From contig CP005974.1 of the NCBI GenBank assembly GCA_000940995.1, positions 3,410,001-3,474,000 of the forward strand: 64,000 bases of DNA. Reading direction: 5' to 3'. Position numbers and translations under genes: made by a program. Shown in pieces: positions 53,097 through 62,428 of the stretch. Position 1 is the first letter of the stretch, and each line of letters starts with the position of its first letter. The DNA comes from Photobacterium gaetbulicola Gung47. GTDB taxonomy: Bacteria > Pseudomonadota > Gammaproteobacteria > Enterobacterales > Vibrionaceae. The notes below the pieces were generated by a model. That model had not been told where the DNA came from. It saw only the letters and a program-made list of their open reading frames with translations, and searched no databases.

Positions 53097-53555
53097 ATGT
53101 TTACCGTCGCCGATATGATGACGCCCCATCCCCATACCTTGAGCGCATCGCATACGCTTGCCGATGCCAAGCGGCTCATGACCAAACATCACATCCACCA
53201 TGTCCCGATCACCGACAAAGACAATCACCTGATTGGCCTGGTGAGCCAACGGGATATCCTTTCAGCCCAGGAATCGAGCCTTGAGCAAATCTCAAAAAGC
53301 ACGTTCATTTCTGCCCTTGATATTCCACTGGAGCAAACTATGCACCGCAACCTGAGGTGCGTTGACCCGACAGCAGGGCTCAAGGAAGCGGCAATCTATA
53401 TGCAAAAGCACCAAATTGGCTGTTTGCCGATAGTCGACCACAATAAGTTAGTAGGGATCATCACCGATACTGATTTCGTCTCCATTGCCATCAACCTTCT
53501 GGAGCTCCAGGAAGAGGTCGAACCGCTTGAAAACGACTCTACATCCAGCTACTGA
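53097..53555 (+). CDS. CBS-domain pair protein
   Basis: 152 residues made only of two CBS modules (about 1-60 and 75-135): MMTPHPHTLSASHTLADA, VPITDKDNHLIGLVSQRDIL, and HQIGCLPIVDHNKLVGIITDTD. Such stand-alone pairs bind adenine nucleotides and act as energy sensors on a partner that is not evident here. GAGGAGG is 5 bp before the ATG. The downstream acpH starts 48 bp later and may be cotranscribed. Confidence 0.9.
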   Translation: MFTVADMMTPHPHTLSASHTLADAKRLMTKHHIHHVPITDKDNHLIGLVSQRDILSAQESSLEQISKSTFISALDIPLEQTMHRNLRCVDPTAGLKEAAIYMQKHQIGCLPIVDHNKLVGIITDTDFVSIAINLLELQEEVEPLENDSTSSY

Positions 53556-53603
53556 ATATTTATCCGGTACGGGGCCAGAAAATCCCGTGACCACCGACAG
53601 CAC

Positions 53604-54194
53604 ATGAACTTTCTGGCCCACCTCCACCTCGCCCAGCAGTGCAATAGTCACCTTGCCGGGAATTTACTGGCCGACTTTGTCCGAGGCGATCCCTACCGAC
53701 AATTCGACCGGGACATCGCAGACGGGATCAAACTCCACCGCTTTGTCGACAGCTATATCGATGCCATGCCGGAAGTGCGCCAGTGCCGGCAACTCTTTGG
53801 TCCAACAACCCGCAGAGTCAGCGGCATCGCTCTGGATATGGCTTGGGATCACTTTCTTGCGCGCCATTGGCAACAGTTCCACCCCCAAACGCTACCCGAT
53901 TTTGTCACCGCAGCCCGGGCAGAAGTCGAGAAATACCAACACAACATGCCAGAGAGCTACCTGCTAACCATGAACCGAATGTGGCAGCAAAACTGGCTGC
54001 TGCAATACCAATACCCCGAGACCTTGAACACCGCACTGCTGCGCATGGCCGAGCGCAGGCCAAGGCTCCACCAGCTCGCCCTGACCCCCGAGGTCCTGAT
54101 GGCCAACTACCGACAGCTAGAAGAGGCATTCTTTTTGATTTACCCACAAGTCGAGCAGGCCGCACAGCAATTCCGGCCGTACCGCAGTCTCTGA
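53604..54194 (+). CDS. acpH: Acyl-carrier-protein phosphodiesterase
   Basis: 196 residues of the AcpH/YajB family (HD-like metal phosphodiesterase). It removes 4'-phosphopantetheine from holo-ACP. Conserved MNFLAHLHLA, GNLLADFVRG, GIKLHRFVDSYIDAMPEV and ALDMAWDHFLARHW hold the metal-ligand His and Asp residues. It overlaps no other gene and ends 77 bp before the convergent aceA stop. Confidence 0.93.
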   Translation: MNFLAHLHLAQQCNSHLAGNLLADFVRGDPYRQFDRDIADGIKLHRFVDSYIDAMPEVRQCRQLFGPTTRRVSGIALDMAWDHFLARHWQQFHPQTLPDFVTAARAEVEKYQHNMPESYLLTMNRMWQQNWLLQYQYPETLNTALLRMAERRPRLHQLALTPEVLMANYRQLEEAFFLIYPQVEQAAQQFRPYRSL

Positions 54195-54222
54195 ATAAAA
54201 AAAGAGCGCCACTGCGGCGCTC
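54195..54222 (-). terminator. aceA terminator
   Basis: GAGCGCC/GGCGCTC stem followed on the minus strand by seven Ts; may also stop acpH transcripts. Confidence 0.88.
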
Positions 54223-54270
54223 AAACATCAACGAAAATATAACAATTACTAGGAGGTTCAGGTTGTTAAG

Positions 54271-55578
54271 TTATTTAAACTGATCTTCTTCGGTCGACCC
54301 CGTCAACGCAGTGACCGACGAGTTTCCGCCCTGGATGGTATTGGTCATCTTGTCGAAGTAGCCGGTACCCACTTCCTGCTGGTGAGCCACGAAGGTATAG
54401 CCTTTATCTGCGGCTTCAAACTCAGGACGCTGAACTTTCTCAACATAATGACGCATCCCTTCACCCTGGGCATAAGCATGGGCTAACTCGAACATGTTGA
54501 ACCACATGTTGTGGATACCTGCCAGGGTAATGAACTGGTACTTGTACCCCATATCCGACAGCTCTTGCTGGAACTTGGCAATGGTATCGGCATCCAGGTT
54601 CTTCTCCCAATTGAACGACGGCGAGCAGTTGTAGGCCAGCAGCTGGTCCGGGTACTGAGCATGAATGGCTTCTGCAAATTTACGCGCTTCTTCCAAGCAA
54701 GGTGTTGCGGTTTCACACCAAATTAGATCGGCGTAAGGCGCATAGGCAAGCCCACGGGCGATGGCCTGATCAATACCGGCGCGCACGCGATAGAAGCCTT
54801 CTGGGGTACGCTCGCCGATAATAAAGTCCTTATCGTACGGATCGCAGTCTGAAGTCAGCAGATCCGCCGCGTTGGCATCAGTACGGGCAATCACCAAAGT
54901 CGTGGTACCCGCCACATCAGCTGCCAGACGCGCTGCGACAAGTTTCTGTACCGCTTCTTGAGTCGGAACCAGTACCTTCCCGCCCATGTGACCGCACTTC
55001 TTCACCGACGCGAGCTGATCTTCAAAGTGCACCCCAGCCGCCCCTGCATCAATCATATTGCGCATGAGCTCGTAGGCGTTCAATACCCCACCGAAGCCGG
55101 CTTCGGCATCCGCGACTATCGGTAGGAAGTAATCAATCCCTTCTTCCGGTGAACTCCCGTTCGACCACTGGATTTGGTCTGCACGGCGGAACGAGTTGTT
55201 AATACGCTTAACCACGGCCGGTACCGAGTCCACAGGATATAACGACTGATCGGGGTACATGCTCGAGGCGGTATTGTTATCCGCGGCCACCTGCCAGCCC
55301 GAAAGGTAAATCGCTTCGATGCCAGCCTTGGCCTGCTGAACTGCCTGACCGCCAGTCAGTGCTCCCAAGCAGTTGACATAGCCTTTTTTGGCATCGCCGT
55401 TGACCAAATCCCACAGTTTGTCGGCACCACGCTGGGCAATCGTGTTGGCCGGGGCAAACGAGCCGCGTAGGTTAATGACCTCTTCTGCGGTATAGGTACG
55501 CTTTACATGCTTCCAACGTGGGTTTTCCGCCCAATCCTTTTCCAATGCTTCGATTTGTTGCTGGCGAGTCAATGTCAT
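54271..55578 (-). CDS. aceA: Isocitrate lyase
   Basis: Glyoxylate-shunt enzyme that splits isocitrate to glyoxylate and succinate. 435 residues. Catalytic Cys195 in KKCGHMGGK, the same number as in E. coli. Other signatures: YLSGWQVAADNN, VADAEAGFGG and AYNCSPSFNW. GAGGGA precedes the ATG. It lies 154 bp after aceB; no aceK follows. Confidence 0.98.
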   Translation of the reverse strand: MTLTRQQQIEALEKDWAENPRWKHVKRTYTAEEVINLRGSFAPANTIAQRGADKLWDLVNGDAKKGYVNCLGALTGGQAVQQAKAGIEAIYLSGWQVAADNNTASSMYPDQSLYPVDSVPAVVKRINNSFRRADQIQWSNGSSPEEGIDYFLPIVADAEAGFGGVLNAYELMRNMIDAGAAGVHFEDQLASVKKCGHMGGKVLVPTQEAVQKLVAARLAADVAGTTTLVIARTDANAADLLTSDCDPYDKDFIIGERTPEGFYRVRAGIDQAIARGLAYAPYADLIWCETATPCLEEARKFAEAIHAQYPDQLLAYNCSPSFNWEKNLDADTIAKFQQELSDMGYKYQFITLAGIHNMWFNMFELAHAYAQGEGMRHYVEKVQRPEFEAADKGYTFVAHQQEVGTGYFDKMTNTIQGGNSSVTALTGSTEEDQFK

Positions 55579-55732
55579 AATGATGTCCCTCGTTTCATTT
55601 GGCGATAATCCGCATCACATTTTGTTATTGGCAAACTGACTTTTCATCTCGGCCCGGCAGGTTGACACCGGCACAGGGCCTTTCTCGTTATTGGCTTTGG
55701 GGTGTTACTTATTCTCAAATTCCCTGCCGTTA

Positions 55733-57343
55733 TTACGGCAGGTACTCATACCCGGGTAAGGTCAGGAAGTTAACCAGTTCATCACTGGTGGTCAGCTGTG
55801 ACATCAAGACCGCAGCCTCTCGGTACCTTCCTTGCTGGAAATGCTCGCGGCCTAGCTCTTGCTCTAGCACCTGCATTTCCTCTTCAAGCATCTGCTCGAA
55901 CAACGCCTTGGTCACTACACTGCCGTTGCTCAAGGTTTTGCCGTGTTTGATCCACTGCCAGATAGAAGCCCGTGATATCTCAGCCGTAGCGGCATCTTCC
56001 ATCAAGCCGTAGATAGGCACGCAGCCGTTGCCGGAAATCCAGGCTTCGATATACTGCACCGCGACACGGATGTTGTGCCGCATCCCCTCTTCGGTTCTGT
56101 CCCCTTCACACGGTTCGAGAAGCATCTCGGCTGTAATGGGGGCATCGTCGCTGCGCGAGATATCAAGCTGGTTGCTGCGCTCGCCCAGCACGTCATCAAA
56201 GACGGCTCTGGCCGTACTGGCCAACCCAGGATGGGCAACCCAAGTACCATCGTGGCCATTGTTGGCTTCCAGTGACTTGTCGGTCTGGATTTTGTTGAGC
56301 ACCCATTCGTTACGCTCAGGGTCTTTCGACGGAATAAAGGCGGCCATCCCTCCCATTGCGAACGCCCCTCGGCGGTGGCAGGTTTTCACCAGTAGGCGTG
56401 AATAGGCATTGAGGAAGGGTTTTTCCATTGTGACGACCTGTCGGTCCGGCAAAATACGGTCTGGGTGATTTCGCAATGTCTTGATATAGCTAAAAATGTA
56501 ATCCCATCGACCACAATTGAGGCCAACAATGTGCTCTTTGAGGCTATAGAGGATCTCATCCATCTCAAACACTGCCGGCAAGGTTTCAATCAACACCGTC
56601 GCTTTGATAGTGCCTCTTTCCAGCCCAAAGGTATCTTCCGTAAAGCTGAACACCTCACTCCACCAAGCGGCTTCCTGATAAGCTTGTAGTTTAGGAAGGT
56701 AGAAGTAGGGGCCGCTGCCTTTTTGTAGCAGTTGCTGATAGTTATGATAGAAATACAGGGCAAAATCGAACAGGCACCCCGGAATTGGCTCTCCCTGCCA
56801 CAGCAAATGCTTTTCAGGTAAATGCAAACCACGTACCCGGCAGATCAGTACCGCCGGATCGTCTTTGAGCTGATAGTGCTTGCCGGTCTCTGGATTGGTG
56901 TAAGAAATGGTGCCATTTACCGCATCCTTTAAGTTTTGCTGCCCAGCAAGAACTTCTCCCCACGCCGGAGCAAAGGAGTCCTCAAAATCGGCCATGAAAA
57001 CTTTGACGTCGGCATTGAGGGCATTGATCACCATCTTGCGCTCTACAGGTCCGGTGATCTCCACCCGGCGATCCTGCAAGTCTTGCGGAATATTCTGAAT
57101 CGTCCACGAGCGATTTCTGATCTCCGCCGTCTCAGGAAGGAAGTCGGGAAGGCTGCCGGCATCGATGGCTGACTGGCGAGATTCGCGTGTCGCCAGCAAC
57201 TCAGGAACCCGTCCAGCAAACCGCTGTACGAGGCGCTCGAGAAAGGCCAACACCTCATCATTGAGGATGTCTGCCTGCTCTGCCGATAGCGGCGTTTGTA
57301 GTGATAGCTTCACTTCATGGTTAGTAGACAGTTCATTTTCCAT
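55733..57343 (-). CDS. aceB: Malate synthase A
   Basis: Second shunt enzyme, glyoxylate + acetyl-CoA to malate. 536 residues. Landmarks FMADFEDSFAPAWGEV, GRWDYIFSYIKT and RGAFAMGGMAAFIP, and the C-terminal helical cap ending LPGYEYLP. GGGAG precedes the ATG. First gene of aceB-aceA, behind a 667-bp upstream region. Confidence 0.97.
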   Translation of the reverse strand: MENELSTNHEVKLSLQTPLSAEQADILNDEVLAFLERLVQRFAGRVPELLATRESRQSAIDAGSLPDFLPETAEIRNRSWTIQNIPQDLQDRRVEITGPVERKMVINALNADVKVFMADFEDSFAPAWGEVLAGQQNLKDAVNGTISYTNPETGKHYQLKDDPAVLICRVRGLHLPEKHLLWQGEPIPGCLFDFALYFYHNYQQLLQKGSGPYFYLPKLQAYQEAAWWSEVFSFTEDTFGLERGTIKATVLIETLPAVFEMDEILYSLKEHIVGLNCGRWDYIFSYIKTLRNHPDRILPDRQVVTMEKPFLNAYSRLLVKTCHRRGAFAMGGMAAFIPSKDPERNEWVLNKIQTDKSLEANNGHDGTWVAHPGLASTARAVFDDVLGERSNQLDISRSDDAPITAEMLLEPCEGDRTEEGMRHNIRVAVQYIEAWISGNGCVPIYGLMEDAATAEISRASIWQWIKHGKTLSNGSVVTKALFEQMLEEEMQVLEQELGREHFQQGRYREAAVLMSQLTTSDELVNFLTLPGYEYLP

Positions 57344-57959
57344 CTTAAATGCTCCCTTACGAATGTAACTTAATCACCACCTGAACCATGTTCACTTTTG
57401 TCTCAACGCAAACAAACCTGGTCTTAACGCCCTATTTACGTTGCCGTAACATACGCGTAATTGCAAGGACAGGCAAATTGCCCACACTCTAAAGCGGACA
57501 CCCAATCCAAATAAAAACAATAACTTGCAAAATATAGAGCAATAACTCAAAACACTGAATTGAAACAAAATTCAGGAAAAAACTCGGTTTTATCACCGAG
57601 AACTTATCCCCCTCATTTTCGTAACAACTTACGTAATTAAATTACCAAAAGAGCATTTTTAAACAGGCGTCCCGATCTGCGTTTCAAACAAATCAGCCAT
57701 TCCACAGAAGCAAATTAACGCCCTCAAAACAGTTAGTAAGCTCAGCGATTTGGTTGTTTTTTATACACAGCAAGCATAGACCCTTAATCAACAGGTTTCA
57801 TTTATTTTTATTGCGAAACATAATAAACCTACAAATTTCAGGCAGTTTCTTTAGATTGGGTTATCGGGAAATACCACGGCAAGGTGAGAAATCAGCATTT
57901 TGTGCTGTAGGAGGCAGTTGTTTACCAGCACTTAATTTACAGAAAGGAAATATTGCAAA
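57344..57959. other. Long intergenic region upstream of aceB
   Basis: About 615 bp between the divergently placed aceB start and the oxyR stop. AT-rich, with many A- and T-tracts. Likely the aceB control region. A 69-codon frame (57754-57963, TTG start) lacks a binding site and coding character. I find no RNA gene. Confidence 0.55.
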
Positions 57960-57990
57960 GTAGCCGCAATACACGCGGCTACAAAAAAAA
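57960..57990 (-). terminator. Hairpin after oxyR, probable terminator
   Basis: GTAGCCGC/GCGGCTAC stem with a 7-nt loop, 28 bp beyond the oxyR stop; the T-run after it on the minus strand is only three long, though nine Ts precede it. Confidence 0.6.
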
Positions 57991-58010
57991 ACAAGGTGGG
58001 AATGAAGTGG

Positions 58011-58907
58011 TTACAATAACCCTTCAACAATGTCGGCCAGGCGATGGAAGGTACGGGTACGGCTTGACGTCGGCCGCCATACCAAGCCGATTTCACGATA
58101 AGCTTCCTGCCCTGGGGGATCGACCACAACCAGGTTCTGGTTATGCAGCAACCCATGATCAATCGCCATTTGCGGTATAAATGTCGTGCCCAACCCATTG
58201 GCGACCATTTGTACTAACGTATGCAGGCTGGTCGCAGTGAATGGGTTGATCTTCTCTTTGGTGGTCAGCTTACAGGCGGAAACCGCATGGTCCGTCAGGC
58301 AATGCTCTTTTTCCAACAGAAAGACTGACTCGTCAGGAAGATCGGCGTAGCGCAATGGCGTAGTCACCTGCTCTGCTTGATTGCGGCTAATCACCATCTT
58401 AAACGCATCACGGCCAACGAGCTGGCTGTGCATACCATTAATCTCTACTGGCAGAGCCAAGATCAGGACATCCATCTCGCCATTGCGCAGTGCGGCCAGC
58501 AAATTAGTCGTGGTATCTTCACGCAGCAATAAATTGAGGTTCGGATGGAGGCGGTTCACTTCCTGTACCAAATCGCACAGCAGGAAAGGGGCGATGGTCG
58601 GGATACACCCCACCCGCAACTGGCCTTCCATTCCATCTCCAGTACAGTTGGACAGCTCCATCAAGTCTTGGCTTCTCGCCAGCAACTCGCGGCTACGTAC
58701 CACCACATCTTCGCCGGTAGAAGTAAAGACCAAAGACTTGTTGTCCCGTTCGATCAGCTGGCAGCCAATCAGCTCCTCGAGGTTCTGCACCCCGGAGCTC
58801 AACGTCGACTGGCTAACAAAACAGCGTTTGGCCGCTTCACCGAAATGACGGGTTTCAAATAAAGTCACTAAATAGTGCAGTTGTTTTAGAGAAGGAAACT
58901 TGTTCAT
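58011..58907 (-). CDS. oxyR: Peroxide sensor OxyR
   Basis: LysR-type regulator of 298 residues. The N-terminal helix-turn-helix is RHFGEAAKRCFVSQSTLSSGVQNLE. The redox pair is Cys203 and Cys212 in EHCLTDHAVSAC, with the same eight-residue spacing as Cys199/Cys208 of E. coli OxyR, so this is a true OxyR, not just a LysR relative. It is divergent from the peroxiredoxin gene with a 132-bp shared region, where a loose match to the OxyR ATAG-CTAT pattern occurs near 58918-58932. Confidence 0.93.
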   Translation of the reverse strand: MNKFPSLKQLHYLVTLFETRHFGEAAKRCFVSQSTLSSGVQNLEELIGCQLIERDNKSLVFTSTGEDVVVRSRELLARSQDLMELSNCTGDGMEGQLRVGCIPTIAPFLLCDLVQEVNRLHPNLNLLLREDTTTNLLAALRNGEMDVLILALPVEINGMHSQLVGRDAFKMVISRNQAEQVTTPLRYADLPDESVFLLEKEHCLTDHAVSACKLTTKEKINPFTATSLHTLVQMVANGLGTTFIPQMAIDHGLLHNQNLVVVDPPGQEAYREIGLVWRPTSSRTRTFHRLADIVEGLL

Positions 58908-59039
58908 CGTAAATTTCGATTACATCAATCTATTTATTCCGCTTTTTTGAATTTACCAGTTTCGATATAGTTTGTCTCGTCCAAACAGAGAGCCGACCGG
59001 AAAGGTAGGCGACAAACCGAATAATTTAGGAGCACCAAC

Positions 59040-59648
59040 ATGGTACTAGTAGGTCGTCAAGCACCAGATTTTACTGCTGCAGCTGTTCTAGGTAACGGCG
59101 AAATCGTTGATAACTTCAACTTCGCAGAATTCACTAAAGGTAAGAAAGCAGTAGTTTTCTTCTACCCACTTGACTTCACATTCGTATGTCCTTCTGAGCT
59201 AATCGCTTTCGACAAGCGTTTCGCTGATTTCAAAGAGAAAGGCGTTGAAGTAATCGGTGTTTCTATCGACTCTCAGTTCTCTCACAACGCATGGCGTAAC
59301 ACTGCTGTTGAAAACGGCGGTATCGGTCAGGTTCAGTACCCACTTGTTGCTGACGTTAAGCACGAAATCTGTAAGGCTTACGACGTAGAGCACCCAGAAG
59401 CAGGCGTTGCTTTCCGTGGTTCTTTCCTAATCGACGAAGACGGTCTTGTACGTCACCAGGTAGTTAACGACCTACCTCTAGGCCGTAACATCGACGAAAT
59501 GCTACGCATGGTTGATGCTCTTAACTTCCACCAGAAGAACGGTGAAGTTTGCCCAGCACAGTGGGAAGAAGGTAAAGCAGGTATGGACGCATCTCCTAAA
59601 GGTGTTGCCGACTACCTATCTGAGCACACTGCAGACCTAGCTAAGTAA
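59040..59648 (+). CDS. Typical 2-Cys peroxiredoxin (Prx1/AhpC class)
   Basis: 202 residues. Reduces H2O2 and organic peroxides: peroxidatic Cys50 in DFTFVCPSE, resolving Cys171 in GEVCPAQW, followed by the YF-like C-terminal helix region. It resembles thioredoxin-dependent Prx1 proteins (MVLVGRQAPDF). No ahpF is adjacent. TTAGGAG lies 8 bp before the ATG. Codon choice is strongly biased, marking very high expression. OxyR control is inferred from the divergent gene. Confidence 0.96.
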   Translation: MVLVGRQAPDFTAAAVLGNGEIVDNFNFAEFTKGKKAVVFFYPLDFTFVCPSELIAFDKRFADFKEKGVEVIGVSIDSQFSHNAWRNTAVENGGIGQVQYPLVADVKHEICKAYDVEHPEAGVAFRGSFLIDEDGLVRHQVVNDLPLGRNIDEMLRMVDALNFHQKNGEVCPAQWEEGKAGMDASPKGVADYLSEHTADLAK

Positions 59649-59733
59649 TTTAGCAATCACACCACGCTCAACGGTGTGAAGGTAATAAACGCAAAAGCGT
59701 AAAGCCAATTGTCAGCCAACGACAAAATAATGA

Positions 59734-59759
59734 GGCCCGGACACACCGGGCCCTTTTTC
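59734..59759 (+). terminator. Peroxiredoxin gene terminator
   Basis: GGCCCGG/CCGGGCC stem, 5-nt loop, then five Ts. Confidence 0.92.
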
Positions 59760-59869
59760 TATCTGCACACCTCGCCCGTAGCCCATCAGAACCTTGATCT
59801 GACCAATCGTCTCTGCCCCCAATATCGACTACACTGCTTGTCATCTCTACCCTTTACCTAACCGCTGCT

Positions 59870-60616
59870 ATGACCATTGATCATATTGAAGTTTGCATCG
59901 ACAACATCGAATCCCTCCACCTCGCCCAGCAAGGTGGCGCAACCCGTATCGAACTTTGCGCTTCGCTCGCATTAGGCGGGCTCACCCCCAACGCCGGGTT
60001 AATGCAACTGGCCGCCAAGCATGCCAAGGTACCGGTCTATGCCATGATCCGACCACGCCAAGGGGACTTCCTGTTTTCGAGCCAAGATAAGGAAGTCATG
60101 CTGGCCGATGCCCACATGGCCAAACAGGCAGGACTTGATGGCCTGGTCATAGGTGCACTGAACGATGACAGTACGGTAGATACCGATTTTCTAGCTGACA
60201 TTAACCGACTTGCGGGTGGTATGGGGCTGACTTTCCACCGTGCTATCGACCAGTGCCTCGAGCCAATGGCTGCGCTGGATACCATCATGCAGCACAACTG
60301 CGAGCGTGTACTCACTTCAGGCCTCGAAGCCAATGCCTTCGCTGGCATCCCAATGCTCAAGCAGATGGTGGCACACTGCGGCGAACACTTGGCCATCATG
60401 GCCGGTGCCGGAGTCAATGCCAACAATGCCGCCCAAATCGTCCAGCAGACCGGCATCAGAGAAGTACACCTGTCGGGGAAATCTACCCGTCCATCCCTGA
60501 TGCGCTGCTACGCCAGTTCCGCCCATATGGGTAACGCCAATATCGATGACTTCGCTATCCCGGTCACGGATCCGGAAAAAATCGTTGCCGTCGTCAATGC
60601 ATTGAGTACGCTTTAG
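59870..60616 (+). CDS. cutC: CutC-family protein
   Basis: TIM-barrel protein of 248 residues. Family motifs: CIDNIESLHLAQQGGATRIELCASLALGGLTPN, VPVYAMIRPRQGDFLFS, TFHRAIDQC and GAGVNANN. Long named for copper homeostasis; direct evidence for copper handling is weak and the enzymatic role is unsettled. No ribosome binding site stands out before the ATG. Free-standing. Confidence 0.93.
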   Translation: MTIDHIEVCIDNIESLHLAQQGGATRIELCASLALGGLTPNAGLMQLAAKHAKVPVYAMIRPRQGDFLFSSQDKEVMLADAHMAKQAGLDGLVIGALNDDSTVDTDFLADINRLAGGMGLTFHRAIDQCLEPMAALDTIMQHNCERVLTSGLEANAFAGIPMLKQMVAHCGEHLAIMAGAGVNANNAAQIVQQTGIREVHLSGKSTRPSLMRCYASSAHMGNANIDDFAIPVTDPEKIVAVVNALSTL

Positions 60617-60746
60617 AGATCATTTAATTAGGGGCTAACGCCCCTATAAATGCTAACTATATCAAGCAATTCATTCCCCTATTCGTCAAAAGCCCCAATT
60701 GCGGTTACTCTTTTGTTATCAAGTTGAAAACTAACAGAGCCCCGCT

Positions 60747-61550
60747 ATGCCCTATATCCCACCGAAGAAAAAACTCAAGAAAAACGATTACGATACTGAA
60801 CTTGAGCGCCTGCAAATCGAACTGGTTAAGCTGCAGGAGTGGATCAAGCAGGAAGGACTCAAAGTGGTGGTAGTGTTTGAAGGGCGAGACGCAGCCGGCA
60901 AAGGCGGGGTCATTAAACGGATCACTGAAAAACTCAACCCCCGGGTATGCCGGATTGCCGCCTTGCCCAAGCCCACCGAGAAAGAACGTACCCAATGGTA
61001 TTTCCAGCGCTATGTCCCCCACTTGCCGGCCGCTGGCGAGATGGTGCTGTTTGATCGTAGCTGGTACAACCGTGCCGGTGTCGAACATGTTATGGGGTTC
61101 TGCAGTGACGATGAGTACGAAGAGTTTCTTCGCTCCTGTCCTGAGTTCGAACGCATGCTCAAACGATCCGGCATCATATTGCTGAAATACTGGTTCTCGG
61201 TCTCCGACGAAGAGCAGGAAAAACGTTTCCTCGAACGAATCAACACTCCTGTAAAACGTTGGAAATTCAGCCCGATGGATCTGGAGTCCCGCAGTCTATG
61301 GGCAGCCTATTCCGCAGCTAAAGACCGGATGTTTGCCTACACCGATACCAAGCAATGCCCTTGGTGGGTAGTCGATGCTGATTCCAAAAAGAAAGCCAGG
61401 ATCAATTGTATCTCCCACCTGTTGAGCCATATCCCCTATCAGGATATCGACTATCCAGAGATTGAACTGCCGGAAGTCAACAAGGAAGGCTATATCCGCG
61501 CACCGGAAGAAAACCAGACCTTTGTTCCCGACCTGTTCAATGGTGACTAG
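60747..61550 (+). CDS. ppk2: Polyphosphate kinase 2
   Basis: 267 residues, class I PPK2: uses polyphosphate to phosphorylate ADP or GDP. Walker A FEGRDAAGKGG (44-54), Walker B-like LFDRSWYNRAGVEH with Asp103, and lid region KRWKFSPMDLESR. Close to the pst-phoU end, but on the opposite strand and in its own unit. I see no confident Pho box before it. Confidence 0.95.
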   Translation: MPYIPPKKKLKKNDYDTELERLQIELVKLQEWIKQEGLKVVVVFEGRDAAGKGGVIKRITEKLNPRVCRIAALPKPTEKERTQWYFQRYVPHLPAAGEMVLFDRSWYNRAGVEHVMGFCSDDEYEEFLRSCPEFERMLKRSGIILLKYWFSVSDEEQEKRFLERINTPVKRWKFSPMDLESRSLWAAYSAAKDRMFAYTDTKQCPWWVVDADSKKKARINCISHLLSHIPYQDIDYPEIELPEVNKEGYIRAPEENQTFVPDLFNGD

Positions 61551-61821
61551 GTGACACCAAAAGTGCTCCCCTTCGATAACTGACTTTCCACGTCAATGAC
61601 ACCGAACGGGGTAGTTTTACGCTGGCGTATGACCAGCTCAACTGAATCTATCCCCCTTTTATTTCAAAATAATAATACAGCGTGCAATAAGCACGACTTA
61701 TTAGCCTTATCAATCAAACTAATTAGATTGTGCACACCGTTCAATTTAATATTCTCGCCATAGCAAGGGATAACACGCTTATCTGTGCTAGCCGATTTCT
61801 AACTGACTTATGAGATTTCAC

Positions 61822-62361
61822 ATGAAAAAGACGATCTTTGCTCTAACTATCGCCTCTCTGCTTTCGGCTCCTGCTATGGCGTCAAAAGAAGGCTTTTACA
61901 TTGGGGCAGATATCAGCGCTAACGATATTGAAAGTACTTCATTTGGTATGGGCTTTGGCCTAGTCGCAGGTTATGACTTTCAAGTAGCCCCACAGGTCGT
62001 GATTGGTGTTGAGGGTGAATACCGTCATTTTGGCGAAGATAGCGGTAGCTACATCGAGGGCTTTGGTTGGAAAGACAAAGCGTATTCTTATGGTTTTAAC
62101 GTAAAGCCTAGGTACTTCTTCAACGATAAATTTTATGCTGGCGTAGCGCTTGGCCTTCATAACACAACCCTCGATGCCAAAGATGACTTCTTTGGAAGTA
62201 TCAAAGAAAGCAATACTAACCTGGCATACGGTATTGAAGCCGGTTACGAGATCAATAGAAATGTTGTCATTAAGGGTGGTTACAAAGCCTATCAAGCAGA
62301 GTTGATAGGGGTGACGTTTGACGCCGACACCTTCTACATCGGTGCCAACTACAAGTTCTAA
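61822..62361 (+). CDS. Small outer-membrane beta-barrel protein, copy 1
   Basis: 179 residues. Signal peptide MKKTIFALTIASLLSAPAMAS, then alternating polar/apolar strands typical of an OmpA/OmpX-type eight-stranded barrel, ending in Phe (FYIGANYKF), the BAM signal. I chose ATG 61822, the start of the classical signal peptide; 61810 is in frame. Function unknown. Followed after 67 bp by a related gene. Confidence 0.82.
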   Translation: MKKTIFALTIASLLSAPAMASKEGFYIGADISANDIESTSFGMGFGLVAGYDFQVAPQVVIGVEGEYRHFGEDSGSYIEGFGWKDKAYSYGFNVKPRYFFNDKFYAGVALGLHNTTLDAKDDFFGSIKESNTNLAYGIEAGYEINRNVVIKGGYKAYQAELIGVTFDADTFYIGANYKF

Positions 62362-62428
62362 TTCTGGTCGGACTGGCGGTATCATACCGCCAGCCCTATT
62401 TTGCCTACCAACAAAGAATGCCAACACG

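Noticed and set aside
57754..57963. 69-codon frame in the aceB-oxyR gap
   Set aside because: TTG start, no Shine-Dalgarno sequence, no recognisable motif; the end runs into the oxyR terminator hairpin.
60617..60746. Pho box before ppk2
   Set aside because: Only loose partial matches to the CTGTCAT-type half sites; not enough to call.
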